A stretch of DNA of 64,000 nucleotides from an uncultured Pseudomonadales bacterium (GTDB taxonomy: Bacteria > Pseudomonadota > Gammaproteobacteria > Pseudomonadales > Azotimanducaceae). Below the pieces are notes generated by a model that saw only the letters and a list, made by a program, of their open reading frames with translations, ran no database searches and was not told the DNA's origin. A program made the position numbers and the translations under genes. The DNA is taken from NCBI GenBank assembly GCA_905182155.1, contig CAJJAX010000030.1:21206-85205 (forward strand), read 5' to 3'. Below are positions 8,339 through 17,429 of this stretch, piece by piece. Every line of letters starts with the position of its first letter. Positions within the stretch are counted from its first letter, which is position 1.

Positions 8339-8680
8339 TTACTCCGCGCTCGTTAAGGGTCGAGAATTCTTTTCCTCGATGCCAGAGGTGCCTTCTCGGC
8401 GTTTTAGTTCGGTCAATACAGCCTCGGGTGTGAGGTCATTATGCGCCAGTAAAACCAGCGTGTGAAACCAAAGATCGGCCATTTCTGAGACCAGGCGTTC
8501 GGTTGTTGCATCGGGCACTTGGTTTTTTGCCGCCAGAATCAGTTCAAGACTCTCTTCGCCGACCTTCTCCAAAATCTTATCGAGCCCGGCTTGGTGCAAG
8601 CTTGCAACGTACGAGTGTTTAGGGTCGGCGCTGCGTCTTGAGGTGATGACCTCGAATAATTCCAAAAGGGTGTCAGACAT
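8339..8680 (-). CDS. hisE: Phosphoribosyl-ATP pyrophosphatase HisE
   Basis: Second step of histidine synthesis: splits phosphoribosyl-ATP to phosphoribosyl-AMP and pyrophosphate. The 113 residues form an all-alpha MazG-like fold; the metal-binding helices are visible as KVGEESLELILAAK and ERLVSEMADLWFHTLVLLA. HisE and HisI are separate proteins here, not the fused HisIE of enterics; HisE starts eight bases before hisI stops, so they are translationally coupled. Confidence 0.95.
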   Translation of the reverse strand: MSDTLLELFEVITSRRSADPKHSYVASLHQAGLDKILEKVGEESLELILAAKNQVPDATTERLVSEMADLWFHTLVLLAHNDLTPEAVLTELKRREGTSGIEEKNSRPLTSAE

Positions 8681-9068
8681 CAGGGTAGATCTCCGAGGGA
8701 TCTTTGATTATTGGGTCGGTTTCCGTCCACTGGCCATCAATATATTGCCGATAAAAACAGTGCGCGCGGCCGGTGTGGCAGGCGATACCGCCCACTTGCT
8801 GCACTTTTAATAATAGCACATCGCCGTCACAGTCCAGATGCAGGCTTTTGATCTCTTGGAAATGGCCGGATTGCTCGCCCTTGTGCCATAAGGTTTGTCG
8901 GGATCGAGAGAAGTAATGTGCGTGGCCTGTTTCAATACTGCGTTCAATCGCTTCGGGGTTCATCCACGCCATCATTAAGACCGCATCGGTTTGGTGGTCG
9001 ACCGCAATCGCTGGAATAAGACCTGTTTCATTAAAACGCAATGCGGATAAGACGTTGCTTGGGGTCAT
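8673..9068 (-). CDS. hisI: Phosphoribosyl-AMP cyclohydrolase HisI
   Basis: Third step of histidine synthesis: opens the adenine ring of phosphoribosyl-AMP. The metal ligands are present in HLDCDGDVLLL and GGIACHTGRAHCFYR, and the substrate motif in VLMMAWMNPEAIERS and SRSRQTLWHKGE. I start at the ATG at 9066-9068 (MTPSNVLS), which gives 131 residues; a longer frame upstream would overlap ubiB and adds residues unlike the family. It sits four bases after ubiB. Confidence 0.94.
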   Translation of the reverse strand: MTPSNVLSALRFNETGLIPAIAVDHQTDAVLMMAWMNPEAIERSIETGHAHYFSRSRQTLWHKGEQSGHFQEIKSLHLDCDGDVLLLKVQQVGGIACHTGRAHCFYRQYIDGQWTETDPIIKDPSEIYPDV

Positions 9069-9072
9069 CGGT

Positions 9073-10731
9073 TTATCCTTTTCCTTTGATGAGTTGAAGG
9101 AGCCCGAAAGCGCCAATGAGGACGCTGGCAGCAGTCAGTCCAGGTGCACCATCGCCGCCTAAGCTGCGCGTTGTCATCAGGGCAATCACGGCGAGACTCA
9201 CGAGCAAGAGGCCGAATTGCTGTCTTTGGCGCTGGCTTTGTTGTGCCAGGGCGAATTGAAGCTCGGTGAGCTTTCGGCTCTGCCGCCTTTGGGACGCGGT
9301 CATCATCTCGACCCTCCCGGGGGCAAGTAGCAGGTTGCTAGGAAGGTTTGGCAGTGCTTGAACCAAGTCCGGGGTCAGGCGTTTGAGTTCTGCAAAAAGG
9401 TCTGGAAAGCTTGTCTTTTGTGCTCGCCAGCGCTGCATGAATGGCGCCGCGGTCGACCAAAGGTCGAGCTCGCCGTAAAGGTGGCGACCAATCCCTTCGA
9501 TGTTGAGGAGGGTTTTTTGGAGGAGTACCAACTGAGGCTGGATTTCCATTTCAAAATCCCTCGCCGCGCTGAACAGCGCAATCAAGAGCTTGCCGAATTC
9601 GATTTCAGACATGGTCTTGCCAAAAAGCGGCGCGCAAACCTGTTTGATGACCGCCTCGAATTCATCGGCATTAATGTGGTCTGGGACCCAGCCGCTGTCG
9701 ATATGCGCCTCCGCAATATCGCGGTAATCTTCGTTGAAGAAAGCGATCAGATTGCGGCCTAGGTAGTTTCGATCGTCCTGAGTGAGCACACCAATGATGG
9801 CGCAATCCAAGGCGATATAAGTCGGGTTTTCAGGATCCGTGATATTTACCAAAATATTGCCTGGATGCATGTCAGCGTGGAAGAAGTTGTCGATAAAAAC
9901 CTGGGTAAAGAAAATCTCAACCCCCAAATTCGCCAGGCGCTCTAAATTAACCTTGGCGGCGATTAATTGATCCCGCTCGCTGATCACGATGCCATGAACG
10001 CGCTCCATCACAATCAGATTGTCACGGGTAAACAACGTGTAAACCTTCGGGACATACAGTTTGCCGCGGGGTAACCAGAACGCCCGAAGTTTGATGGCAT
10101 TGGCGGCCTCTTGCACAAAGTCCAATTCTGCAAGGATGACCTGGCGATAATCTTGAACGATCTGAAACAGATGCAGGCGGCCGGCATCCGGCAGGGTTTT
10201 ATGAAGCAACGCCGCAAGGCTTTCAAGCAGCGTGAGGTCCTTGAGGACAAGGGCTTTAATGCCGGGCCGTCTGATTTTGATGACAATCTGAGTGCCGTCG
10301 GTCAGCGTGCCTTCGTGGACCTGAGCAATTGATGCAGAGGCGAGTGGTTCTGGGTTGATCTCTTGAAAGTGCGTCGCAAAGTGGTTGCCAAGCCCAGCCT
10401 TGATGGTTTCCATCGCTTGGGCTGAATCGATGCCGGGAACCTGATCCTGCAAGCTTGCGAGTTCATTGGCCACAGTTTCAGGCAGCAGGTCTCGTCTTGT
10501 TGAGAGTAATTGCCCGAGTTTGATAAAGGCCGGACCCAGTTCAATCAACGCCAGTTTTAAATCGGTGCCAACGCAATCGCTCGGAGCCGGTTTTAGGCGG
10601 AGGGGAAGGCATAACAGCGTTAACCAAAAGGGTAGCCGCAAGCCCAAGGTCGTTAATCGATCGAGGCGATATTTGCTGGCCACGAGGGCAAGCCTTAAGA
10701 GGCCGCCAATCGAGATTCTAAGGGGTTTCAT
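9073..10731 (-). CDS. ubiB: Ubiquinone biosynthesis ATPase/kinase-like protein UbiB
   Basis: Atypical ABC1/ADCK kinase-fold protein needed for ubiquinone synthesis, held at the inner membrane. At 552 residues it has the family length. The KxGQ motif appears in AFIKLGQLLSTRRDLLP, the lysine loop in QIVIKIRRPGI, the catalytic core in NFFHADMHPGNILVN and the metal site in ALDCAIIG. Two hydrophobic helices close the C-terminus (GLLLVSLAVIALM and ASVLIGAFGLLQLI). Its ATG overlaps the TGA of ubiE, so the usual ubiJ gene between them is missing. Confidence 0.95.
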   Translation of the reverse strand: MKPLRISIGGLLRLALVASKYRLDRLTTLGLRLPFWLTLLCLPLRLKPAPSDCVGTDLKLALIELGPAFIKLGQLLSTRRDLLPETVANELASLQDQVPGIDSAQAMETIKAGLGNHFATHFQEINPEPLASASIAQVHEGTLTDGTQIVIKIRRPGIKALVLKDLTLLESLAALLHKTLPDAGRLHLFQIVQDYRQVILAELDFVQEAANAIKLRAFWLPRGKLYVPKVYTLFTRDNLIVMERVHGIVISERDQLIAAKVNLERLANLGVEIFFTQVFIDNFFHADMHPGNILVNITDPENPTYIALDCAIIGVLTQDDRNYLGRNLIAFFNEDYRDIAEAHIDSGWVPDHINADEFEAVIKQVCAPLFGKTMSEIEFGKLLIALFSAARDFEMEIQPQLVLLQKTLLNIEGIGRHLYGELDLWSTAAPFMQRWRAQKTSFPDLFAELKRLTPDLVQALPNLPSNLLLAPGRVEMMTASQRRQSRKLTELQFALAQQSQRQRQQFGLLLVSLAVIALMTTRSLGGDGAPGLTAASVLIGAFGLLQLIKGKG

Positions 10732-11519
10732 TCATGGCTCTGGCTCGAAGACGGGCGTGAAGCCGTCGCTGCAGCCTGAAAGGGTGCTTCACCATAATGA
10801 ATTGCTGCGATGCCACCCAATAAGTTGTCATAGCCAACCCCAACAAAGCCTGCCGATTGCAGCATGACCTTGAGGGTTTCTTGGTCTGGGTGCATCGCGA
10901 TGGATTCCACCAGGTACTGGTAGGGGCTGCCGTCCCCCGTAATCCATTGGCCGATTTTTGGCCACAACCCTGAGAAATTTTGATAGAGAGGCGCAAGCGC
11001 AGGATTGGTTAATTTAGAAAACTCAAGAATCACCATGCGGCCGCCAGGTTTGAGGGCCTTTCTCATCGCGTTTAAAGCCTTATCTTTGTCGGTCACATTA
11101 CGAAGGCCAAAGCCGATGATGGCAGCATCTAAGCTTTGGTCCGGTAGCGGGAGTTGCTCGGCATCGCCCTGCACGAACATGAAGCTTGAGTGACCCGCAT
11201 CGATTAGGCGGTCTCGTCCAACGCTGAGCATGTCTGCATTAATGTCGCACAACAGCACTTGGCCTGATGGGCCAACCCGCTTGGAAAGGAGAATGGAAAG
11301 ATCCCCTGTACCACCGGCAAGATCGAGTACCGTATCGCCAGTTCTTGCCCGGGTCATCTCGACCGCCATCCGTTTCATCAGTCGGTGACTGCCAAGCGAC
11401 ATCACGTCATTCATGATGTCATATTGGCCAGCAACCTGCCTAAAAACGTCGGCAACGCGGTCGGCTTTTTCCGATTTAGGTACCTGCTCGAAGCCGAAGT
11501 GTGTTTGTTCTTCTGACAT
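10728..11519 (-). CDS. ubiE: Ubiquinone/menaquinone C-methyltransferase UbiE
   Basis: SAM-dependent C-methyltransferase of ubiquinone (and, where made, menaquinone) synthesis. The 263 residues include the family N-terminal motif VADVFRQVAGQYDIMNDVMSLG, the SAM site VLDLAGGTGDLS, LCDINADMLSVGRDR and the post-motif AIIGFGLRNVTDK. The C-terminus carries an extra tail (FQAAATASRPSSSQSHE) beyond the family end. It begins the minus-strand group ubiE-ubiB-hisI-hisE-tatABC. The 56 bases upstream separate it from the DUF971 gene. Confidence 0.95.
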   Translation of the reverse strand: MSEEQTHFGFEQVPKSEKADRVADVFRQVAGQYDIMNDVMSLGSHRLMKRMAVEMTRARTGDTVLDLAGGTGDLSILLSKRVGPSGQVLLCDINADMLSVGRDRLIDAGHSSFMFVQGDAEQLPLPDQSLDAAIIGFGLRNVTDKDKALNAMRKALKPGGRMVILEFSKLTNPALAPLYQNFSGLWPKIGQWITGDGSPYQYLVESIAMHPDQETLKVMLQSAGFVGVGYDNLLGGIAAIHYGEAPFQAAATASRPSSSQSHE

Positions 11520-11575
11520 GACGTTAAGACTTTAGACGAAGTGCCATTATTGTACACCTTAGAAAACGGCCAGGG

Positions 11576-11941
11576 TTAATTGAGCGCAATAAACGCAGGT
11601 TCTCTGGAGGCGTTGGCTGCGCTCAATCGGTCAAGGTAGGTTTGCCAGTAGTCGCCTTGGTGGGTTGCGAGCCCATACAGGTAATCCCAGCTGAAAATGC
11701 CAGAGTCATGGCCGTCCGAAAATTCGATACGAATCGCGTAATGGCCCTGGGGAATGACGTCTTTAAAAGAAACCAGTTTCTTGCCGGTCTGCAGGACGGA
11801 TTGTCCGGGTCCGTGGCCTTGAACCTCGGCTGACGGCGAATGCACCCTTAGATATTCGGCAGACAAGTTGAATTGTTCGCCCGCATAGCGAAGCTCTAAA
11901 ACGGCTGACTTTCGATGAATTTTGATCTCAAGCGGTTGCAA
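11576..11941 (-). CDS. DUF971 (gamma-butyrobetaine hydroxylase-like N-terminal domain) protein
   Basis: Small soluble protein of unknown function that lies between hslU and ubiE in many proteobacteria, as here. The 121 residues form one DUF971 domain: the start (LEIKIHRKSAVLELRYAG) leads into the strand pattern with EYLRVHSPSAE, and the end has YAIRIEFSDGHDSGIFSWDYL, the conserved motif. In eukaryotes this domain forms the N-terminal part of carnitine-synthesis dioxygenases, but no catalytic domain is attached here. A link to iron-sulfur biology has been suggested for the family; nothing in this sequence tests it. Confidence 0.88.
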   Translation of the reverse strand: MQPLEIKIHRKSAVLELRYAGEQFNLSAEYLRVHSPSAEVQGHGPGQSVLQTGKKLVSFKDVIPQGHYAIRIEFSDGHDSGIFSWDYLYGLATHQGDYWQTYLDRLSAANASREPAFIALN

Positions 11942-11956
11942 GAAAAATCCTTAGAG

Positions 11957-13281
11957 TTAAAGAATATAGCGGCTGAGATCATCGTCAGCAGCAAGGTCTG
12001 ATAATTGCGTTTTGACAAAATCAGCATCGATCGTGATCTGCTGTGAGTCGTTTTCAAAGGCAAATTCGGGTCCATCAAACGACACGTCTTCGAGCAATTT
12101 TTCGATCACGGTATGCAGTCTTCGGGCGCCGATATTTTCTATGCGCTCGTTCACTTGCCAAGCAATGGTTGCGATCTCTCGAATGCCGTCTTGCGTGAAG
12201 ACGAGTTTAACATTTTCAGTTTGCAGTAAATGTTGATATTGCTCGGTAATGGAATGGTCAGGCTCCTCGAGAATCCTTTGGAAGTCATCAATACTCAACG
12301 GCGAGAGTTCCACGCGAATCGGCAATCGACCCTGCATTTCCGGAATCAAATCCGATGGCTGACTGAGATGAAAGGCGCCCGACGCAATAAACAGAATGTG
12401 ATCGGTTTTAATGACGCCGTACTTGGTTGTCACGTTTGACCCCTCAATTAGCGGCAGTAGGTCGCGCTGAACGCCTTCTCTGGACACGTCGCCGCCTGAG
12501 TGGGCTGAGCTCTTTGCGATCTTGTCGATCTCGTCAATAAAAACGATACCGGTTTGTTCTACCGCCTCAACGGTTGCTTGTCTTAGCAGAACCCTGACTA
12601 GAGTCCTCTTCTTCTTCCTGAAGTTGTTTAAGCGCGGCTTTGACCGACATCCTTTGCCGTTTTGAGGCGTTGGGCGAAAGGTTTGAGAACATGCTTTGAA
12701 GTTGGTTGGTCATCTCCTCCATACCGGGTGGGGCCATAATCTCAACCCCGACTTTCGGTGCCTGCAGCTCGAGTTCAATTTCCTTATCATCTAACGCGCC
12801 TTCCCGGAGCTTTTTCCGAAGTAGTTGCCGGGTTGAGGAGTCTTTGCTGACCTCGTCATCACCTGCTCTTGCCGGGGGCAATAATACATCCAGAATGCGT
12901 TCTTCTGCGGCATCTTCTGCTCGGGGCTTAGCTTCCTGAATCAGGCGCTCGCGGAGCATTTTAAAGGCCGATTCGGTGAGGTCCCGGATAATTGACTCGA
13001 CATCTCGGCCGACGTAACCGACTTCGGTGAACTTGGTTGCTTCCACTTTAATAAACGCCCAGACCATCGGCTAATTGCTTGGCTACTTCGGTTTTGCCAA
13101 CGCCGGTGGGGCCAATCATGAGAATATTTTTGGGATAAACTTCATCACGGAGCTCATCAGGCAATTGCTTGCGGCGCCACCGGTTGCGCATGGCAACAGC
13201 TACAGCACGTTTGGCGTCATTTTGGCCAACGATATGCTTGCCTAATTCATGCACGATTTCCCGTGGGGTCATGCTGGTCAT
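11957..13281 (-). CDS. hslU: HslU, unfoldase ATPase of the HslVU protease (frameshifted)
   Basis: AAA+ ATPase that unfolds proteins and feeds them to HslV. The full span codes for about 441 residues, the family length, but lies in three frames with breaks near 13055 and 12560. The N-terminal piece has the Walker [10 protein letters not shown] (residues 57-65); the middle piece has [20 protein letters not shown] and the intermediate domain ([19 protein letters not shown]); the Walker B ([12 protein letters not shown]) lies at about 12510-12545; the last piece has sensor 2 ([17 protein letters not shown]) and the HslV-docking tail DLSRYIL. HslV next to it is intact, so the breaks are most likely sequence errors. 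Confidence 0.92.
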
Positions 13282-13299
13282 AGCGATCCTTTTGGTTGA

Positions 13300-13842
13300 T
13301 TACTGGCCGTCAATCCGTTCAATGGTCAGGTTGGTGTTGGTATAAATGCAAATATCGGCAGCAATTTCTAAACTCGATCGGACGATCTCTTCCGCGGTGA
13401 GCGAAGAATGCTTCACCAAGCTGAGCGCGGCGGCTTTGGCATACTGCCCGCCCGAGCCAATCGCCATAATATGATCACTGGGCTCGATCACATCACCGGT
13501 TCCGGTGATGGTCAATGAGTGCTGCTTGTCGGCAACAATGAGCAAAGCCTCGAGTCGGCGCAGCGCTCTGTCACTTCGCCAGTCTTTGGCCAGCTCTACT
13601 GCTGCTCGAACGAGATGGCCTTGGTGCTTTTGAAGTTGCGCCTCAAAGCGTTCGAACAACGTGAAGGCATCGGCTGTCCCGCCCGCAAAGCCCGCAATGA
13701 CCTGGCCATGATGCAAGCGCCGGACTTTGCGAGCATCGCCTTTCATGATCGTGTCGCCCTGGGTGACCTGACCATCGCCGCCAATGACCACGGTTTGTCC
13801 CCGGCGAACACATAAGATAGTTGTTCCTTTAATCGGCTCCAT
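13300..13842 (-). CDS. hslV: HslV, peptidase subunit of the HslVU protease
   Basis: Threonine peptidase, dodecameric, with HslU as cap. The 180 residues include [33 protein letters not shown] and IGSGGQYA. The family usually starts at the catalytic threonine after the initiator Met; here six residues (MEPIKG) precede TTILCVRRG, as in beta- and alphaproteobacterial HslV, so a short propeptide must be removed to expose Thr7. It lies 18 bases before hslU. Confidence 0.95.
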   Translation of the reverse strand: MEPIKGTTILCVRRGQTVVIGGDGQVTQGDTIMKGDARKVRRLHHGQVIAGFAGGTADAFTLFERFEAQLQKHQGHLVRAAVELAKDWRSDRALRRLEALLIVADKQHSLTITGTGDVIEPSDHIMAIGSGGQYAKAAALSLVKHSSLTAEEIVRSSLEIAADICIYTNTNLTIERIDGQ

Positions 13843-13890
13843 GGGCGCTCCTCAACGATGGTTATGAGATGGTGGTGAACTGGGCAGAAA

Positions 13891-14400
13891 TCAAGGCTTG
13901 GTTGAAATTGGGATCGACTCAAAGTTGTTTGCGGCCAACAGCGATTGCGCTCGATTCAGGTTGGTATCGGATTCGAAGGGCCCGATCATGACCCGATGCC
14001 AGGTGACGCCTTTGATGGGCTTGGTCTCAATAAAGGCGGTTAAACCGAGCATCAAGAGTTCAGCGCGACGTTCATCAGCATCTCGCGGCGCATTGAAAGA
14101 TCCGGCCTGAAGATGATAAATCGGTTTCGGATCGCTCGCGCGTTTGGCGCTTTGATAGCCGCCGACATTTGCAACCTCTGCCTTTGGAAAGAGGTCATAA
14201 AAAGACCAGTCAATGCGTTCTGCTTTCGGCTCGATCGATTTAGCCGGCATGGGCTGCGTGCGTGCAACCGGCGCGTCAGTCGTTTGCTGGCTGCTCAGCA
14301 GTGAAAATAAAAAGGCGAGGAAGAGCCCGGATACAAGGCCGGCAAGGTAGCTGAACAAGCGGCTAACGGGTTGTTGAGAAGCTGATGATTTTCGGTTCAT
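13891..14400 (-). CDS. SPOR-domain membrane protein, FtsN-like
   Basis: Probable cell division protein that binds denuded peptidoglycan at the septum. The 169 residues have a short cytoplasmic N-terminus (MNRKSSASQQPVSRLF), one membrane helix (SYLAGLVSGLFLAFLFSLL), a linker and a C-terminal SPOR domain beginning YHLQAGSFNAPRDADERRAEL and ending with WHRVMIGPFESDTNLNRAQSLL. In many gammaproteobacteria ftsN lies directly upstream of hslVU and downstream of priA or argS, matching the order here. Short length and weak conservation outside SPOR make the exact name uncertain. Confidence 0.8.
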   Translation of the reverse strand: MNRKSSASQQPVSRLFSYLAGLVSGLFLAFLFSLLSSQQTTDAPVARTQPMPAKSIEPKAERIDWSFYDLFPKAEVANVGGYQSAKRASDPKPIYHLQAGSFNAPRDADERRAELLMLGLTAFIETKPIKGVTWHRVMIGPFESDTNLNRAQSLLAANNFESIPISTKP

Positions 14401-14465
14401 GTCAAGAGTTTAAAAGATGACTCAATACTTTGCACAACGTTCTTGGTCAATCTTTGTTCGGATGA

Positions 14466-16664
14466 CTAAAAAAGATCAACCGGATCAACGTCGATCGACC
14501 AGCGCACAGTCGGCGTTCGATGACGGGTGAGTAATTCGCTTAATTGTTGCAGGGCGCGATTTCGCGATTGCCGGGTTTTTGCATTCACCAAGAGTTGTGA
14601 TCGGTACCAACCGGCGCGCTGTTCCATGACCGGGCTGGTGGGTCCTAATACTTCACAGTCGGCTTCAAGGGCCGTATATTGATCAAGCAGTCGCCGTAGA
14701 AACTGATCGGCCAGGTGTGGTTTTCGAGCATCCGCGCGCAACAATCCCTGATAAGTGTAAGGGGGCAGCTGGTAAGTCTTACGCTGCGTCATCAGGCCTT
14801 TGGAGAAGGCAAGGTAGTCATTTTTGATCAGTGCTTGCAGCTCGGGCAAGGCCTGTAATCGACTGCTTAAGTAAACGCGGCCGGGTAGGTTTTCTCTGCC
14901 GCTGCGCCCACCGGTTTGTAAAATAAGTTGCGCGGTTCTTTCAATGGCCCTGAAGTCGGCGCTTAAAAACCCTTGGTCGACTTCTAAGATGATGGCCAGG
15001 GTCACGCTTGGAAAGTGATGCCCTTTGGCGATTAGTTGGGTTCCGAGCAGAATGCTCGGTTGTCCTTGATGAATGGTGTCGATCATTTGGGTGAGGGCCG
15101 CTCGCTGTTTGGTGCTGTCGCTGTCGATCCGAATCACTGGGAAATTCGGGAATCGTTTCTGAAAGGTTTCTTGAAGTCGCTGAGTGCCATCGCCAAGGGG
15201 TAGCAGGCTGCTTTGTTGGCAGGCGGGGCAGCGACTGGGTATTACCTGCTGCTGTCCGCAATGATGACATTTGAGTCCGGATTCTTGCCGGTGAACGGTT
15301 AAGCGCGCGTCGCAGGCATTGCACTGGGCGATCCACCGACAATTTGAACAGAATAAAACCGGTGCATAGCCTCGTCGGTTCCGCATCACCAAAACCTGCT
15401 CCCCCCGATCTAATGTTTCAGCCATGGCGTCAAATAACCGGTTGTCAGGTAAGGCATCCTTTTGGTTGTCGGGGATTGGGAATATCTCGTAGCGCTCCCG
15501 GGCGGCGCCATTGGCACGGGTTTCGAGCAATAGTTGGGTATATTTGCCGGTTGCAACATTGTGAAAAGATTCCAGCGATGGGGTTGCTGATCCAAGGATC
15601 ACCGGGATGTTTTCAGCAACCCCCCGAACCGAGGCGAGATCTCGGGCGGAGTAATGAAAGCCGTCTTGCTGCTTATAAGAGCTGTCGTGTTCCTCGTCTA
15701 CAATAATGAGGCCCGGTCGCGCGAGCGGCGTAAAGATGGCCGATCGAGTGCCGATAATAATCGGCGCTTGACCGCTGCGAGCTTGTCGCCAGTGCGCGCT
15801 ACGGGTTTGGTCCGTGAGATTCGAGTGCAAGGCGACGACGGGTCTGCCGAAACGATGTTCGAACCGAGTTAAGGTTTGAGGGGTTAAGGATATCTCTGGC
15901 ACCAAGATGAGCGCTTGACGCCCGGTCGCAAGCACTTGATCGATCAGTCTTAAGTAAACCTCCGTTTTACCGCTACCGGTGACGCCGTACAACAAATAGG
16001 TTTTGTGCCCGCTAAGATCAACGGAATCGATTGCCAATTGTTGCTGAGCCGTTGGGTTTATCGCTGCCTCGGGTGGCTTATGGGGCGCCTGAACGGGGTT
16101 GACATTGATGCGTTCCTGCCAGCGCGCCAAACCCTTGTCGATCACCGCTTTGATGATGGCAGACGAGTATTGGTTTTGATTGAGTTCGAGTCGGGAGAGT
16201 GCCTTGCGTTCAATGAGGGCGCGCAGCAACGCCAATTGTTTGGGTGAACGATTAACGCGTTCCTCGGCGGCAGCCTTGTCCGTGGCGGGTGCAAGGCCTA
16301 GCACGGTCGTCGTTTCGTAAAGTCCTGCGCCTTGCTTGATCTTGCCCGGTAGTGCCGCAGCAAAGACTTCGCCAATGGGATGTAAATAATATTGAGCAGA
16401 CCACAGGCACAGGTCAAAAATGGTTTGCGGTAGAACCGGTTCCGAATCGATGGTTGTGATGATCGATTTGATTTTCTTGGGATCGGTGGCGGGATTGGCG
16501 CAGTGGCTGACAACAATGCCAATTAACTCTCGGCCTGAGAAGGGGACCTTGACCCGAAGACCGACCATAATGGGCGTTGGATGACTGTATTCGAACGTGC
16601 CCTGCAACGGAACCGGCAAGGCAATGTTGTAGAACTTTGGATCGGTGCTCAATTTCGGTGTCAT
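14466..16664 (-). CDS. priA: Primosomal replication protein PriA (replication restart helicase)
   Basis: 3'-5' superfamily 2 helicase that reloads the replisome at collapsed forks. The 733 residues equal E. coli PriA (732). The N-terminal DNA-binding domain opens with [17 protein letters not shown]; the Walker A is GVTGSGKTE and the Walker B DEEHD; the zinc-binding insert contains four CxxC-type pairs (CSNC, CNAC, CHHC, CPAC); motif V is seen in [12 protein letters not shown] start at the ATG at 16662-16664; another ATG two codons upstream is equally possible, but the longer frame overlaps the divergent rpmE promoter. Confidence 0.95.
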   Translation of the reverse strand: MTPKLSTDPKFYNIALPVPLQGTFEYSHPTPIMVGLRVKVPFSGRELIGIVVSHCANPATDPKKIKSIITTIDSEPVLPQTIFDLCLWSAQYYLHPIGEVFAAALPGKIKQGAGLYETTTVLGLAPATDKAAAEERVNRSPKQLALLRALIERKALSRLELNQNQYSSAIIKAVIDKGLARWQERINVNPVQAPHKPPEAAINPTAQQQLAIDSVDLSGHKTYLLYGVTGSGKTEVYLRLIDQVLATGRQALILVPEISLTPQTLTRFEHRFGRPVVALHSNLTDQTRSAHWRQARSGQAPIIIGTRSAIFTPLARPGLIIVDEEHDSSYKQQDGFHYSARDLASVRGVAENIPVILGSATPSLESFHNVATGKYTQLLLETRANGAARERYEIFPIPDNQKDALPDNRLFDAMAETLDRGEQVLVMRNRRGYAPVLFCSNCRWIAQCNACDARLTVHRQESGLKCHHCGQQQVIPSRCPACQQSSLLPLGDGTQRLQETFQKRFPNFPVIRIDSDSTKQRAALTQMIDTIHQGQPSILLGTQLIAKGHHFPSVTLAIILEVDQGFLSADFRAIERTAQLILQTGGRSGRENLPGRVYLSSRLQALPELQALIKNDYLAFSKGLMTQRKTYQLPPYTYQGLLRADARKPHLADQFLRRLLDQYTALEADCEVLGPTSPVMEQRAGWYRSQLLVNAKTRQSRNRALQQLSELLTRHRTPTVRWSIDVDPVDLF

Positions 16665-16680
16665 GGCCATTCTAGATCGC

Positions 16681-16708
16681 TTGCTTCTGTGGTTTTCTCT
16701 GGTATCAT
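16681..16708 (+). promoter_or_regulatory. Sigma-70-type promoter of rpmE
   Basis: A -35-like TTGCTT (16681-16686) and a -10-like TATCAT (16703-16708) are 16 bases apart, about 38 bases before the rpmE start codon. It lies in the short gap between priA and rpmE, which run in opposite directions. Confidence 0.5.
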
Positions 16709-16745
16709 TTGCGCCTTTTCGCGAACACAAAGCCAGGTAAACCCG

Positions 16746-16959
16746 ATGAAGGCCGAAACGCATCCTAATTACGAGTCGATTAAAGCAACCTGCAGTTGCG
16801 GTAACGTGATCAAAGTGGGTTCGACCCGCGATCAAAGATATCCTTATCGATGTGTGCTCACAATGCCACCCATTCTACACGGGTAAGCAAAAGATCGATA
16901 CGGGTGGTCGAATCGATCGCTTTAACAAGCGATTCCGTCGAGGCGGCAGTAGCAGCTAA
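16746..16959 (+). CDS. rpmE: Ribosomal protein L31 (frameshifted)
   Basis: Zinc-ribbon protein of the large ribosomal subunit. The start [20 protein letters not shown] is typical and supplies the first CxC pair; after a break near 16840 the other frame continues [14 protein letters not shown], supplying the second CxxC, and ends [18 protein letters not shown]. About 71 residues result. The four cysteines make it the zinc-containing (C+) form. As the only L31 copy seen, it must be intact in the cell, so the frameshift is probably an error. Confidence 0.9.
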
Positions 16960-17429
16960 AGCGCCCTGAGCATTTCCGCTAACAGCCCTTAAGGCGAAGC
17001 ACGCAGTTAAAAGCATCGCAGGTAAAATTCCTGCGGTGGGCTTATGCCTGGCGTGAAAAAGAACCTGCGGCGGAAGTGGATCGTCTTAACGCTAAATACC
17101 GCGGTAAAAATGATCGTTAGCGCAGCGCTTGCCGGGTAAAGCACGCATCGTGAAAGACTCCTGTTATAAGCGCCTGTTACAAGCCCCTGTTTTACAAGTC
17201 CTTGTTACAAGTCGCTGCGGCAAACAAGTCCCGAACGCGATGCATGCCAGGCAAAAGGACACTCCAGCGACGCGCCTGCCGCTAATCAGTGCGCGTTGTG
17301 AGGACGTCCTGTCGCCATGATCTTGCGGTAAAATCACCTCGGGTGCCGACAGCTTGTTTACCGGGCCAAGGTCCAATCGAGCCTTTTGCCTTGCAGCGAC
17401 CGCAGTTGAGGCGACTCAAAGCATCGCGC
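16960..17429. other. Spacer between rpmE and mrcA
   Basis: About 470 bases between two converging genes. It holds a 46-codon open stretch on the plus strand (16983-17120) without a start codon, whose codons look gene-like and end in KEPAAEVDRLNAKYRGKNDR; it could be the end of a small frameshifted gene, but I do not recognise it. A short degenerate repeat follows at 17160-17213. No RNA gene or clear terminator was seen. Confidence 0.5.
17160..17213. repeat. Degenerate tandem repeat, about 13-bp unit x4
   Basis: Copies of CCTGTTACAAGYS start near 17160, 17173, 17186 and 17200 with one- or two-base differences and length changes. It lies between rpmE and mrcA and does not match the other arrays in the window. 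Confidence 0.75.

Noticed and set aside
11957..13281. Programmed frameshifting in hslU
   Set aside because: No slippery heptamer with a downstream structure was evident, and similar breaks occur in many unrelated genes nearby, so sequence error is simpler.
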